From Mercenaria mercenaria (taxonomy: Eukaryota; Mollusca; Bivalvia; Venerida; Veneridae), in the NCBI RefSeq assembly GCF_021730395.1, contig NC_069376.1:14293001-14357000 (forward strand): a stretch of 64,000 bases of DNA, written 5' to 3'. The position numbers were made by a program, and so were the translations under genes. Below, piece after piece: positions 21,109 through 32,981 of the stretch. The notes under the pieces are model-generated. The model saw only the letters and a list, made by a program, of their open reading frames with translations. It made no database searches and was not told the DNA's origin. Positions within the stretch are counted from its first letter, which is position 1; each line of letters begins with the position of its first letter.

Positions 21109-23393
21109 AACTAGAAAATGCTTTTGTAAAAAAGCGCATGTCTCCCCCAATGCAAAGTCCTATACAAGAAGTCAATAGGGGTCAGGAGCGAAAGTCGAAG
21201 AGACACTGATGGTTGGCTGCAATAGGGATCATCTACTTGGCATGTCCAGTCATCCCGCTAAATTTCAACACTCTTGGCCTAGTGGTTGTCAAGTCACTGT
21301 TCAGGCTCCTGTGACCTTGACCTTTGATCAAGTGACCTCAAAATAAATAGGGGTCATCTACTCTGCATGTCCAATCATCCTATTAAGTTTCAACATTGTA
21401 GGTCAAGTGATTCTCAAGTTATTTCTAAAAAATGATTTTACAAGAACAGGCCACTGTGACCTTGACCTTTAATAGACTGACCCCAAAGTCAATAGGGGTC
21501 ATCTACTCTGCGTGTTCAATCATCCTATGAAGTTTCAACATTCTGGGTCAAGTGGTTCTCAAGTTATTGATCAGAAATGGTTATCAATGTTCAGGCCTCT
21601 GTGACCTTGACCTTTAACGGAGTGACCCCAAAAACAATAGGGGTCATTTACTCTGCATGAACAATCATCCTATGAAGTTTCAACATTCTGGGTCGAGAGG
21701 TTCTCAAGTTATTGATTGGAAATGGTTTTCCATGTTCAGGCCCCTGTGGCCTTGACCTTTAACAGAGTGACCCTAAAATCGTTAGGGGTCATCTACTCTG
21801 CATGACCAATCATCCTATGAAGTTTTAACATTCTGGGTCAAGTGGTTCTCAAGTTACTGACCAGAAATGGTTTTCAATGTTCAGGCCCCTGTGACCTTGA
21901 CCTTTCACAGAGTGACCCCAAAATCGTTAGGGGTCATCTACTCTGCATGACCAATCATCCTATTAAGATTCAACATTCTGGGACAAGTGGTTCTCAAGTT
22001 ACTGACCGGAAATGGTTTTCAATGTTCAGGCCCCTGTGACCTTGACCTTTGATGAAGTGACCCCAAAATCGATAGGGGTCATCTACTTTGCATGCAAAAT
22101 CATCCTATGAAGTTTCAACATTCTGGGTCAAGTGGTTCTCAAGTTATTGATCAGAACTGGTTATCAATGTTCAGGCCTCTGTGACCTTGACCTTTAACGG
22201 AGTGACCCCAAAAACAATAGGGGTCATTTACTCTGCATGAACAATCATCCTATGAAGTTTCAACATTCTGGGTCGAGAGGTTCTCAAGTTATTGATTGGA
22301 AATGGTTTTCCATGTTCAGGCCCCTGTGGCCTTGACCTTTAACAGAGTGACCCTAAAATCGTTAGGGGTCATCTACTCTGCATGACCAATCATCCTATGA
22401 AGTTTTAACATTCTGGGTCAAGTGGTTCTCAAGTTACTGACCAGAAATGGTTTTCAATGTTCAGGCCCCTGTGACCTTGACCTTTCACAGAGTGACCCCA
22501 AAATCGTTAGGAGTCATCTACTCTGCATGACCAATCATCCTATTAAGATTCAACATTCTGGGACAAGTGGTTCTCAAGTTACTGACCGGAAATGGTTTTC
22601 AATGTTCAGGCCCCTGTGACCTTGACCTTTGATGGAGTGACCCCAAAACGATAGGGGTCATCTACTTTGCATGCACAATCATCCTATGAAGTTTCAACAT
22701 TCTGGGTCAAGTGGTTCTCTAGTTATTGATCATAAATGGTTTTCCATGTTCAGGCCCCTGTGACCTTGACCTTTGATGGAGTGACCCCAAAATCAATAGG
22801 GGTCATCTACTCATCATGACCAATCATCCTATGAAGTTTCAACATTCTGGGTCAAGTGGTTCTCTAGTTATTGATCGGAAATGGTTTTCAATGTTCAGGC
22901 CCCTGTGATCTTGACCTTTGACGGAGTGACCCCAAAATCAATAGGGGTCATCTACTCTTCATGACCAATCATCCTATGAAGTTCCAACATTCTGGGTCAA
23001 GTGGTTCTCTAGTTATTGATCGGAAATGGTTTTCAATGTTCAGGCCCCTGTGACCTTGACCTTTCAAAGAGTGACCCCAAAATCAATAGGGGTCATCTAC
23101 TCTTCATGGCCAATCATCCTATGAAGTTTCAACATTCTGGGTCAAGTGGTTCTCTAGTTATTGATCGGAAATGGTTTTCAATGTTCAGGCCCCTGTGACC
23201 TTGACCTTTGACGGAGTGACCCCAAAAACAATAGGGGTCGTCTACTCCAGCAGCCCTACAACCCTATGAAGTTTGAAGGTTCTAGGTCAAATGGTTCTCC
23301 AGTTATTGCTCGGAAATGAAGTGTGACGTACGGACGGACGGACGGACGGACAGGGCAAAAACAATATGTCTCCTGGGGGAGACATAATAACTC
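21109..23393 (+). repeat. Tandem-core (HINE-like) element, about 15 units of 145 bp, ATGTCTCC hairpin
   Basis: The left end has AACTAGAAAATGCTTTTG and GCATGTCTCCCCC (21136-21148). About 15 core units follow (period about 145 bp), each with TGTGACCTTGACCTTT, AATAGGGGTCATCTACTC, CAATCATCCTATGAAGTTTC and CATTCTGGGTCAAGTGGTTC. Then comes (ACGG)n at 23331-23350, the stem TATGTCTCC (23365-23373)/GGGGGAGACATA (23375-23386), and ATAA. The left-end ATGTCTCCCCC is an inverted match of the right-end strand. This left end, core, ACGG microsatellite and hairpin plan matches pearl/HINE elements of bivalves as I know them. No protein is encoded. Confidence 0.75.
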
Positions 23394-23399
23394 TAATGG

Positions 23400-23461
23400 A
23401 AATAGTCCAATCCGAAAACAAAAAAAAACAAAAAACAAAAAAAAAACAAAAAAGAAAAAAA
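23400..23461 (+). repeat. A-rich simple sequence
   Basis: Interrupted A runs with C, of the AAAAAC type, lie between the inserted 2.3-kb element and the resumed older element. Its meaning is unclear; it could be a poly-A-like relic. Confidence 0.6.
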
Positions 23462-23620
23462 AATGACGAGCATCATCGCAGTTTGTTGGTTCATGTTTAT
23501 TTTAAGTTTCATGAAATTTTATCGGGTAGTTACTGAGAAATGGCTGCGGACGGACGGACATCGCCATTTCAATACCCTCCTCCCGATTTCATCGGCGGGG
23601 GATAATAAATGATCTACAAC
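23462..23620 (+). repeat. Right end of the older tandem-core element, CCTCCTCCCG hairpin
   Basis: A unit with TTGTTGGTTCATGTTTATTT and TACTGAGAAATGGCTGCGGA is followed by ACGGACGGAC and then CCCTCCTCCCGATTTCATCG/GCGGGGGATAATAAA, a weak terminal hairpin ending in ATAATAAA. This is a third type of terminal hairpin on the same plan. Confidence 0.6.
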
Positions 23621-23689
23621 CTATTCAAACAGCTCTCCATGAAGAAAACTCAGATGAACTTAATAAGCACATATGAATAGTGCCCTAGT

Positions 23690-24530
23690 ACGTTTGATAT
23701 ATCCTTTGTACATAGAGTATTCAATTTGCCCCTTTTTGCATGAATACTGCCTTTTGTATAAATATTACTGTGAATACAAGGATACACTTGTATATATGAA
23801 ATATGCCCTTGTATATACAGATATCTGAGTATTGCCCATGTACTTATGAATATTACCCATGTATATATGAATATTGCCTTTGTATATATGACCCTTGTAC
23901 ATATGAATATTATCCTTATAGGCATGAATATTGCTATTTTATGTATGAAAAATTACTCATTGCCCTTGTGCCTATGATTTTACCCTTATGCATAGTGATA
24001 TTGCCCTTGTGCCTATGATTTTACCCTTATGCATAGTGATATTGCCCTTGTACCTATGATTTTACCCTTATGCATAGTGTTATTGCCCTTGTACCTATGA
24101 TTTTACCCATATGCATAGTGTTATTGCCCTTGTACCTATGATTTTACCCTTATGCATAGTGATATTGCCCTTGTGCCTATGATTTTACCCTTATGCATAG
24201 TGATATTGCCCTTGTGCCTATGATTTTACCCTTATGCATAGTGATATTGCCCTTGTGCCTATGATTTTACCCTTATGCATAGTGATATTGCCCTTGTACC
24301 TATGATTTTACCCTTATGCATAGTGATATTGCCCTTGTACCTATGATTTTACCCTTATGCATAGTGATATTGCCCTTGTACCTATGATTTTACCATTGCG
24401 CATATATATATTGCTCTTTTACCTATGATATAATATTGCTCTTGTACATATGAATATTTCCCTTGTACATATGAACATTACCCTTATACACATGAATATT
24501 GCCCTTGTACACATGAATATATATTCAATG
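23690..24530. repeat. 41-bp tandem array with shorter flanking units
   Basis: Between about 24000 and 24380 a 41-bp unit (TTGCCCTTGTGCCTATGATT and TTACCCTTATGCATAGTGATA) repeats about nine times with near identity. Both flanks (23690-23990 and 24400-24530) hold shorter, more diverged units of the type CCTTGTACATATGAATATTG. The pattern of homogenised centre and decayed edges is typical of a satellite under local turnover. Confidence 0.85.
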
Positions 24531-24830
24531 TGCACAATGAAACATGTTTAGTAATAACACAAGTCAGAACTTAATGACATCTTTTAATCATTTCCGTAAA
24601 TTTTATGCAGTTCAGTATTCATACCATTCTGATATATCATACATCGACTTAGAACCGATACTACATAATGCATAAAATATTCATCATAATGAAATATAAA
24701 CGTTATTATAGTGCATAAACAGACTTGTTTGTATCACGCTAATTAGATGAAACACACTAAAACTGTATTTCAAAACGAAAGAAATTTATTATCATAACAT
24801 ACTTTATATTCCTCATCTTGGTCCTTTTTA
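24531..24830. other. Intergenic, no feature
   Basis: AT-rich, no gene or repeat supported. Confidence 0.5.
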
Positions 24831-26796
24831 TTGCTCACCAGAGTTGATCCGGCCTACTAACCTAGTTTTTGACCCCACATGACCAAGAGTTGAACATGAC
24901 CTAAAGATCATCAAGACAAACATTCTGATTAAATCATAAAGATTTGGTTACAACTGTCGCCTCTAGAGTGTTCACATGCTTTTCCCTTGATTTGACCGAG
25001 TGACCTAGTTTTTGACCTCACATGATCCAGATTCGAACTTGACCTACAGATTATCAAAACAAACATTCTCACTAATTCTCATGAGTTTCAAACTTAAGTT
25101 GTGGTCTCTTTGAGTGCTGGAAACATTTTCCTTTGATCTGGCTTAGTGACCTAGTTTTTGAACATACATGACCAAGATTCAAACTTGACCTAGAAATGAT
25201 AAGACAAACATTCTGACCCAGTTTTATAACGATTGAGTTACAACTATGGCCTCTAAATCGTGAACAAGCGTTTCCTTTGATTTAACCAGGTGACCTAGAT
25301 TTTGACCACACATGACCCAGATTCAAAATTGACCTAGAAATCATCAAGGCAAACTTTTTGACTAAGTTTCATAAATACTGAGACACAACTGTGGCCTCTA
25401 GAGTGTTCACAAGATGTTACTTTGATTTGACCAGGTGACCTAGTTTTTGATCCAACATGACACAGTTTCACACTTGACCTAGAGATCATCAAGCTAACAT
25501 TCTGACCAAGTTTCATAAATATTGGGTCAAAAATGCTGTCTCTAGAGTGTTCACAAATGTTTCATTTGATCTTGCCTACTGTTCCAGTTTTAGACCAAAC
25601 ATGACTAAGATTCAAACTTGACCTAGAGATCATTAAGACTAACATTCTGACTAAGTTTCATAAAGATTGAATTGCAAATGTGGTCTCTAGAGTGTCACAA
25701 ACTTTTCCTTTGATCTGACCTACTGACCTAGTTTTTACTTCAAATAACCCAGTTAAGCACTTATCCTAGAGATCATCAAGACTAAGTTTCATACATATTG
25801 GGTCAAAAATGTCCTCTCTTCAGTGTTCACAAGCTTTTTCTTTGGTCTGACCTACTGACCTAATTTTTAAACCCGCCAGACCCAGTTTCTAACTTTACTG
25901 AGAGATCATCAAGACTAATATTCTAAGAAAGTTTCATAAAGATTGGTCAAAATATGGTCTCTACAGTGTTCACAAGCTTTTCCTTTGATCTGACCTACTG
26001 ATCTAGTATTTGAACCCATAAGACCCAGTTTCGAATTTGACCTAGAGATCATCAAGACTGACGAAGTTTCATAATGATTGGGTAAAAGATGTAGTCTCTA
26101 GACTGTTTACAAGCTTTCGTTTGATCTGGCCTACTAACCTAGCTTTTGATCCTACATAACCCAGTTTCAAACTTGACCTAGAAATCATCAAGACTAACAT
26201 TCTGACCAAGATTCATAAAGATTGGGTCAAAACTGTGGTCTCCAGAGTGTTCACAAACTTTTCCTTTGATCTGACCTACTGACCTGGTATTTGACCTCAC
26301 ATGACCCAGTTTCAAACTTGTCCTAGAAATCATCAAGACTAACATTCTGACCAAAATTCATAAAAATTGGTTTACAAACGTGGTCTCTAGAGTGTTCACA
26401 CGCTTTTCCTTTGATCTGACCCACATGTCTACTTTTTTAAACCCGTAAGACCCAGTTTCGAAATCGACCTAGAAATTATTAGGACTAACATTCTGATCAA
26501 GTTTCATTAAGATTGGGTAAAACATGTGGTCTCCAGAGTGTACACAAACTTTTCCTTTGATCTGGCCTACTAACTTAGTTTTTGACCTCACATAACCAAG
26601 TTTAAAAGCTGACCTAGAAATTATTAAGACTAACATTCTGACCAAGTTTCATGAAGATTGGTTTACAAATTTGGCCTCTAGAGTGTTCAAAAGGCAAATG
26701 TTGAAGGACGACGGAAGACGCACGAAGTACGGCGGACGCCGGACAATGACCGGTCACAATAGCTCACCTTGGGCACTCTGTGCTCTGGTGAGCTAA
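24831..26796 (+). repeat. Tandem-core (HINE-like) element, about 13 units, AGCTCACC hairpin
   Basis: The left end GCTCACCAGAG (24833-24843) is a perfect inverted match of CTCTGGTGAGC at the right end (26783-26793). Between them lie about 13 units of roughly 145 bp with TTTGATCTGACCTACTGACC, AACTTGACCTAGAGATCATC, AACATTCTGACCAAGTTTCA and CTCTAGAGTGTTCACA. The tail has GGACGACGGAAGACGCACGA, then AGCTCACC (26761-26768)/GGTGAGCT (26787-26794) and AATAAA. Subterminal inverted repeats plus a 3' hairpin are features described for Helentron-associated HINEs; this assignment is inferred. Confidence 0.75.
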
Positions 26797-26918
26797 TAAA
26801 AACAAAGTTGTATCTTTTACTTTATCATAGATACATACACAACAAAAAGATTTGGCAAAACATTTGCTTATCTTAAATCACTGGGGTAATATATAACCTT
26901 ACAGAAACTGAAACCACT

Positions 26919-27011
26919 TTTTGTAAAGCGTTTTCGTCTGCAAGCACAGTTTTGTAAAACATTTTCGTCTGCAAGCACAGTTTTGTAAAACATTTTCGTC
27001 TGCAAGCACAG
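26919..27011. repeat. 31-bp tandem repeat, 3 copies
   Basis: TTTTGTAAAACATTTTCGTC followed by TGCAAGCACAG occurs at 26919, 26950 and 26981; the last two copies are identical, so the duplication is recent. Confidence 0.85.
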
Positions 27012-27860
27012 TTAAATATCTGTTCGTAATTTAAAAAAGAATTGTTACACAAACGCATTAGTTTCGGTTCAACGAGGAAGTATCTGGCTGTTTCAGAGGG
27101 TGAGGGTCATCATGTGAAAGCCTAGATTATTCATTGACAACAATCCCTAGAATTTTTCTACATGTGGATATTTTAAGTCGAGATGTTGGAGTATCATTGT
27201 ATAGTAAAAACACTTTTGAAATTTAAAAAGTTGTTACTGACAAGACTTTGAATACCAGTTAAGGGGCTCGGAATAACGCCGGGAAAAGGGTATAAAGTAT
27301 TGGTGTCGGTGTAAGGCGTGTATTCTCTCTTTGTGATAAAATAGTTCTCAAAAAACTTCTCATTGAAGTACAGTTATTGAATTCGTTGATTAAATGGTAC
27401 TATATGTTAACCGAGTGATCTATATTAATCAATTCAACTCGTCAAATAACTTCACTACTGAAACTGCACCCGTTTAAAATCCATTTTTATCATTCATGCT
27501 CATAGACAAAAATAAATTGAATAATATAAGATCAATATACGTAAGACATAGATTCATTTATATACAAAATAATAGTACAAAATAATAATGTACAAGACAT
27601 CGGAACAGATGCAAATAAACTTACATGTGTAGGATACAAATAACTTTATTCCATCAAGAACTAATGGACAATAGTTACAACATTAAATATATAATGAACT
27701 ACATTTTTCCTGTATGTAAAATATTACATTTAATGTAGATATGAACCTTTGATAAACAAGAGTACTACCCAAGCCCCGCATACGTCATCAAAATTATACG
27801 TAATAAAGCCAGTCTGAGGGTGAACTTATACAAAAACAGACAATTTTTACTGTTTTTCGT
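27012..27860. other. Intergenic, no feature
   Basis: I see no gene. An ACAAGAGTACTACCCAAGCC word near 27757 resembles the ACAAGAG left ends seen elsewhere and may belong to the next element. Confidence 0.45.
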
Positions 27861-27861
27861 G

Positions 27862-28327
27862 AAAGGAACTAGAGGTGCTTTTGAGAAAAGCGCATGTCTC
27901 TCACAACTGCATAATAATCTGAATAGTAAGTCTGTCTTTGTATACTGTTTGTGGCATTTTGGTATTCGCATGTTAGAGTAATCGGTCTACAATGATGTAT
28001 CGGTAGTGTTGGAGTTACCGGTCTAAAATTCTATAATGCCACACCAGTCTACAATGCTGTATCGGTAGTGGAGTAACCAGTTTACAATGTACACCGGTAG
28101 TTGTTGGTAGTTACTTTCAAGGACCATAACTTCTAAGTGCCTTGGTCGATTTGGCTAGTTATCGAACTTTGCCGAGTTCTTATAGTCAAACACATTTTTT
28201 TTTCAAGTTTGGTGAAGATCGGATGAGAAATGTTCGACTTAGAGGGCGGACAAGCTTTGTGAAAGACAGACAGACAGGAGTAAATCAATATGTCTCCCAC
28301 ACCACTGTGTGGTGGGAGACATAATTA
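27862..28327 (+). repeat. Short copy of the ATGTCTCC-hairpin family
   Basis: It has the same left end as the 21109 element (AACTAGAGGTGCTTTTGAGA, GCGCATGTCTCTCAC) and the same right end, with a longer stem: TATGTCTCCCACACC pairs with GGTGGGAGACATA (about 28291-28322). The core is largely missing or non-repetitive. GACAGACAGACAGG replaces the ACGG tract. Confidence 0.7.
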
Positions 28328-28564
28328 TAAATACAAATGCAAACACTAAACTAATTACACATAAGTGAACGAACAATTCCATGCAATACGAAGTCCTCCG
28401 TACCGGAAGCGGACTCAGTTGCAAAATAACCTTATGACCTGAGAACAATATGATATATATATATACAATATATTTTTATAAATATCTAACAATTTATATC
28501 AAGTAACATTTCACACATACACTGGTGATTAAGTAGGAAACATGTGATAAATCTCTTCATCATA

Positions 28565-29022
28565 TTAAAGGAACTGACCTCCAGATTGTACGACAACAAA
28601 CAAAAAAAGAAAATTTTACGACATCAAAAATGTATTGCTTTATTTTTTAAGAAGGTTTTGAGGCTGAGTTACTGACATATTATGTTATTGAAACATACGG
28701 GAAATAATTGTTTCTACTAAATGCAAAGCGTTTTTTTCACGATGTATCGCAAGTAAACTGCCTTATTTATAAAGCTTTTAAATTAGATAAACAGTCGTTG
28801 ACTATGAATTTCTCAAGTTAGTAGGAAAATATTTCTGCCGAAGCAACTATGGTTTAATTCCGTTTTCTTCTTGATTTAACATTGTCTAAAATAATTGAGA
28901 AACATAACCACCAAAAACATCAACCAAAAACAAACTCCTGTTCTAATGTTTACATTATGCGAAAACTTCAGTTTTAAATAAAAATACTTTTAAGCCAACA
29001 ATCTGGAGTCCAGCCCTTTCAA
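28565..29022. mobile_element. TTAA-type MITE, 458 bp, AGGAACTGACCTCCAG ends
   Basis: Left TTAAAGGAACTGACCTCCAG and right CTGGAGTCCAGCCCTTTCAA are imperfect inverted repeats, continued inward by ATTGT/ACAAT. The left target is TTAA and the right is TCAA, one change away. A second left end of the same family is at 63768. Confidence 0.65.
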
Positions 29023-29806
29023 AGGGAAGCAATTCTGCTGAAATATCATGTACACAAACAGCGTCATAGACTGGAGGAGCAGAGCAAGTCATATCATTAA
29101 GGTAGCGTTTTACCCATAATGATAATTTATTCAGTAAAATTAAAAAATGCTTGCATTTCTTGTCATTTAAGATATAATATAAATCTGTACATTATTTAAT
29201 GTTTCTAAATCCCTGAACAGTCACTGTAAGGAATAAGATTTCTGACCCATTGATCAATACTGGCAAGGGTTTACAGCTATGAGTGACACCTTCTACCCAA
29301 AAGCCTCACCGCATTTTATACAACATTCCCTCTTTGGGATAAAACTGTCAGAACTTATTGATAAAATGTCTTCAAGTTAATATTCTTTACCATTATATGT
29401 GTAGAAATTGAAAGCCTTTAATCATGCAAAAAGGTCATGAAATTGAAACCAATCATTGTTTGAAACATCATATCCACTGTTTTGTAAGCAGGGACAAATG
29501 AACAAAACGCAGCAAAACCTTTTGGGTGTATGGGGTTATCTCTAGCTGCAAGTCAAGATGAAAAAGGATAACCGCTTAACCGAGCATAATACACCATGCG
29601 TAGCAGACAGGGCAGGAAAAATGTACAGGGCTGGATAGGGGTAAGGGTGGTGTATGTGCGGGGATGTAGGATGTGATTTCTATCAAATAATTAAATTGAA
29701 GAAACAAAAGTTATATACTTTCTGACCTTGCCCTGTTGCGTCACTGACCCTTCATATTTTGGAAATGTTCACTGAATGATACTAGATCTAAAGGCATTGC
29801 TTAAAG

Positions 29807-29807
<1 letters not shown>
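29023..29807. other. Intergenic, no feature
   Basis: No gene, RNA or repeat is supported. Confidence 0.5.

Positions 29808-29866
<59 letters not shown>
29808..29866. repeat. (TA)n microsatellite
   Basis: About 29 uninterrupted TA dinucleotides. Confidence 0.9.
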
Positions 29867-29868
<2 letters not shown>

Positions 29869-29889
29869 CTTGATAAGGTACGGTCTAGG

Positions 29890-30765
29890 AAACATTTTAG
29901 TCTCCATATTTCTGTGACCTTGACCTTTTCTTTTCTTGCCCCCAACAATAATAGAGATTCGCTTCAAGAGATGCTTTGTAATGATATAAAATTCAAAAGC
30001 TGTAGCTATTACACTTTGTCATTCAGATCCCGGAAATAAAACAATTAGCAGACATTCAGATCCCTCTGACAAGCCACAATCCCAATGTCAATAGTGATAT
30101 TCCTCATACAGAACTTCGTTGTTGTGTAAAGTTTGAAAGTCAAAGCTGTTATACTTGATTACTTAGAAATCAGATACCAGTATTAAGTTTCCTGGTCATT
30201 ATGACCCCTTAACCTACTGACCAAACAAACAACAGAAAGTTGTCCTCTTCAAGAGGTGCCTCGTGATCAAGAAAAGTAAGAAAACTAATCCCTGCAACCT
30301 TGACCTGTGATTCACTGATCCCAAATCATTGGGCAATTCCTCAGATCTACCATATCCTTATGTAATTCTGAAAAACAGTAGCTGTTACACTTTATAACTT
30401 CCAAAAAACAACATTTTAATTCTCTGAGTCAATGTGACCTTGACCTTTAACATTTAAACCCAAAATATTCCTTATCACGCACAATGATACAAAATAGGTG
30501 AAACGCCCCTAATGTAGCGCCCAAGTTCCTTCCCGATATAACATGAATTCCAAAATATGTAGGCGCTTTTTCCGTTTCATTACCGTGGAATGGCACCAAG
30601 AGATCTGCCGGGAACAATTAACATTTGAATAACTTTGGTAAGAGCTAAAGGGTAAAGGCCACCAAATGGTCTCAGAGGATATGTCTTTCGAAGAAAAGTT
30701 AGGACGGACGGTGGGTGATCACAAGAGCTCATCCCGAACACTGTGCGCCTAGGTGAGCTTAAAAG
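29890..30765 (+). repeat. Tandem-core element, diverged units, AGCTCA terminal hairpin
   Basis: Units with TGTGACCTTGACCTTT and AAGCTGTAGCTATTACACTT recur near 29910, 30110, 30290 and 30430. The right end has GGACGGACGGTGGGTGATCA, then GAGCTCATCC and GGTGAGCTTAAA, a decayed form of the AGCTCACC/GGTGAGCT hairpin. Confidence 0.6.
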
Positions 30766-30799
30766 AGAGATAATCCAAAAGGTAAGCAAGGTAAAATTA

Positions 30800-31885
30800 T
30801 GGTTAATACAATACACTGCACTTCCTCTAGAGCGTTAACAATGTTTTCTTTTTATAATTTGACCTTTAGTCCTAGTTTTAGACCCAAGGCCTTGTTAAAG
30901 ACCTCAACTAACCGAGTTTTAGAAATTGACCTAGATTTTTCAGACACAAAGACTTTGACAAAGGTTTATCATGTTCTTGTAGAAAACATTATTTGACATA
31001 GTTTAAAGGCTCGTAATGCCTTTGTTCAAAATAGTGCAGCCGCATTTTTTATTCTGACCATCAAATATGTCTCTGTTTATTATTAAATCCTGTTTTCAAT
31101 AATTGTTTTCTTATATATTTGCCAAAAGTTTGAATATTAGTTAACATCGTAGAAAATATTATTTAATCCCTCATTTAAGATTGTCTCCCTTTATGGACCT
31201 AACTGTATTAATTCATGTGCAACATTGAGAGAGGTGTCATTCAAACCATTTAATTATGCATAACATCTAAATGGACAGCTGCATTATCTACAAAATTAAA
31301 AGCCTTATGTAACTTTAAGACAGCAGGCAAGCCAGTTTGAAAATGGTCTACATTTCAGAGTGCAAATATTCTCGCAAAGTGTTATGAAAGTCAGGTAGAA
31401 AACGTTGTCACTAAGGTGTTAATTTGGTTTATCTATGATTTGACCTAGTGACCTAGTTTTTGAACTGAAATGATCGGGTCTCAAATTTGACCAAAATATT
31501 ATAGATGTAAACAATCTGGAAAAGTTTTATGAATGGAAAATAGAAAATGGGGCCTCTATAAATTTAATAATGATTCCAATTAATTGACCTGCTTTTTTAT
31601 GATTTATTTAATAATGTTTCCAATTAATTGACCTATATTTTATGATTTATTTAATAATGTTTTAATAATGTTTCCAATTAATTGACCTACTTTTTATGAT
31701 TTATTTAATAATGTTTCCAATTAATTGACATACTTTTTATGATTTATTTGACATAGTAGAAATCTTGCCCGAGATTTTATCAAGGGTAACATTCTGATCT
31801 TTTATCAAAATTGTGCCAAAGTTGTTGACGAGGACGGAAACAGGACGTTCACAATAACTCACTTTGAGCTCTCAAATGAGCAAAT
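30800..31885 (+). repeat. Diverged tandem-core element of the AGCTCACC family
   Basis: Blocks such as CCTCTAGAGCGTTAACAATG, GTCCTAGTTTTAGACCCAAG and TTTGACCTAGTGACCTAGTT are recognisable units of the family at 24833. The right end GTTCACAATAACTCACTTTG...GAGCAAATAA (about 31845-31885) is a decayed terminal hairpin. The 43-bp repeat at 31560 lies inside. Confidence 0.55.
31560..31752. repeat. 43-bp tandem repeat, 4 copies
   Basis: TTTAATAATGTTTCCAATTA followed by ATTGACCTACTTTTTATGATT occurs four times, starting near 31563, 31606, 31660 and 31705; the third is preceded by an extra ATAATGTTTTA. Confidence 0.8.
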
Positions 31886-31984
31886 AACGTGTCACTAGTA
31901 ACAATGTTTCGATTAAAACAGCATTATATATTATCATGTATTCATTCATAAACATAATTAATTAAACATATTAATAATGTTCAT

Positions 31985-32245
31985 ATGACACTTTCATGAT
32001 TTATTAATAATGTTCAATTAATTACAACTAGTATATCATATATTTACATATAGAATCTTCCCAGATTATTACAAGGGTAAATCTGATCTTTATCAAAATT
32101 GTGAACCATATTGTTGACATGAGAAAAATTATAACTCACTTACTTCAATGGAAATACTCACTGTAAATGTTTAATAAAACGCATTATCTATATCATGTAA
32201 TTCTTATAACAAAAACAAATAACTTAAACTTCAGAACAGTTATTA
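31985..32245. repeat. Blurred direct copy of 31690-31960
   Basis: This segment follows 31690-31960 base by base for about 240 bp but with many small deletions: GATTTATTAATAATG, AGGGTAAATCTGATCTTTAT, AAAATTGTGAACCATATTGT and ATAACTCACTTACTTCAATG. The match continues past the element end into its flank (AAAACGCATTATCTATATCA against AAAACAGCATTATATATTAT), so a segment was duplicated and not just the repeat. Confidence 0.65.
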
Positions 32246-32981
32246 GTACAAATTACTAGGGAAGACAATATATCATCAATAGTCTATCAATATATACTAC
32301 CTAAGTAACTCTATATGCAAAGAAACAATATCTCTAAGAATTCAGATCCTACTATGATTACTATACGTGTAGAAAGTTTAATACCAGATTCCTGTTTATT
32401 AAATAGTCCGGAGTCCCCTTGTCTTGTAAAATACCAAATTTTGTTGATGAAAATATTATTTCTCTTGCAACATCTATCAGTTACATATATAGAAATAAGT
32501 GAAACTTTATAAAATTTTAAGTAGAGATATAAAATTAGTCATTCCTTTCATTTAGTAATTCTAATAAGTTTTCAATACCAGTAGTCTCTACGTAGGAAAA
32601 TTTTCATATAATGTTTAATCAAAGACTTTTTTTTCACAATCATATGAAGCAAAAATAATTCCTAGTTTTACTTTTTTATCAAAATTATGAAAAGTCCGCT
32701 AGGTACTCTACAAGGTTTTCGTAAAAGCATGTCCTTTCTAGTGTAATTTGCCTTATGACAGCGCGTGTGACTTTTTGATACCCTTCCACATAATACTAAC
32801 TTACATACAAAACTTTACTAATTAACTTTTCATAGTAGAAAAATAAGTTCAAAAGCGGTATGTTTACACAAGTGAAAGTCAGACATTTCTTTACCAAATG
32901 ATTTAAGAAATTCAGTATGATTTGTCTCTGGTAATAAATATTTATGATTAAAAGCAGTTTTTCTCACAGACTTTTGGGTAT
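32246..32981. other. Intergenic, no feature
   Basis: AT-rich; no gene or known repeat. The plus frame at 32315-32512 is unrecognised. Confidence 0.45.

Noticed and set aside
23803-24530. CRISPR-like array of direct repeats
   Set aside because: The 41-bp units are contiguous with no unique spacers, and the genome is eukaryotic.
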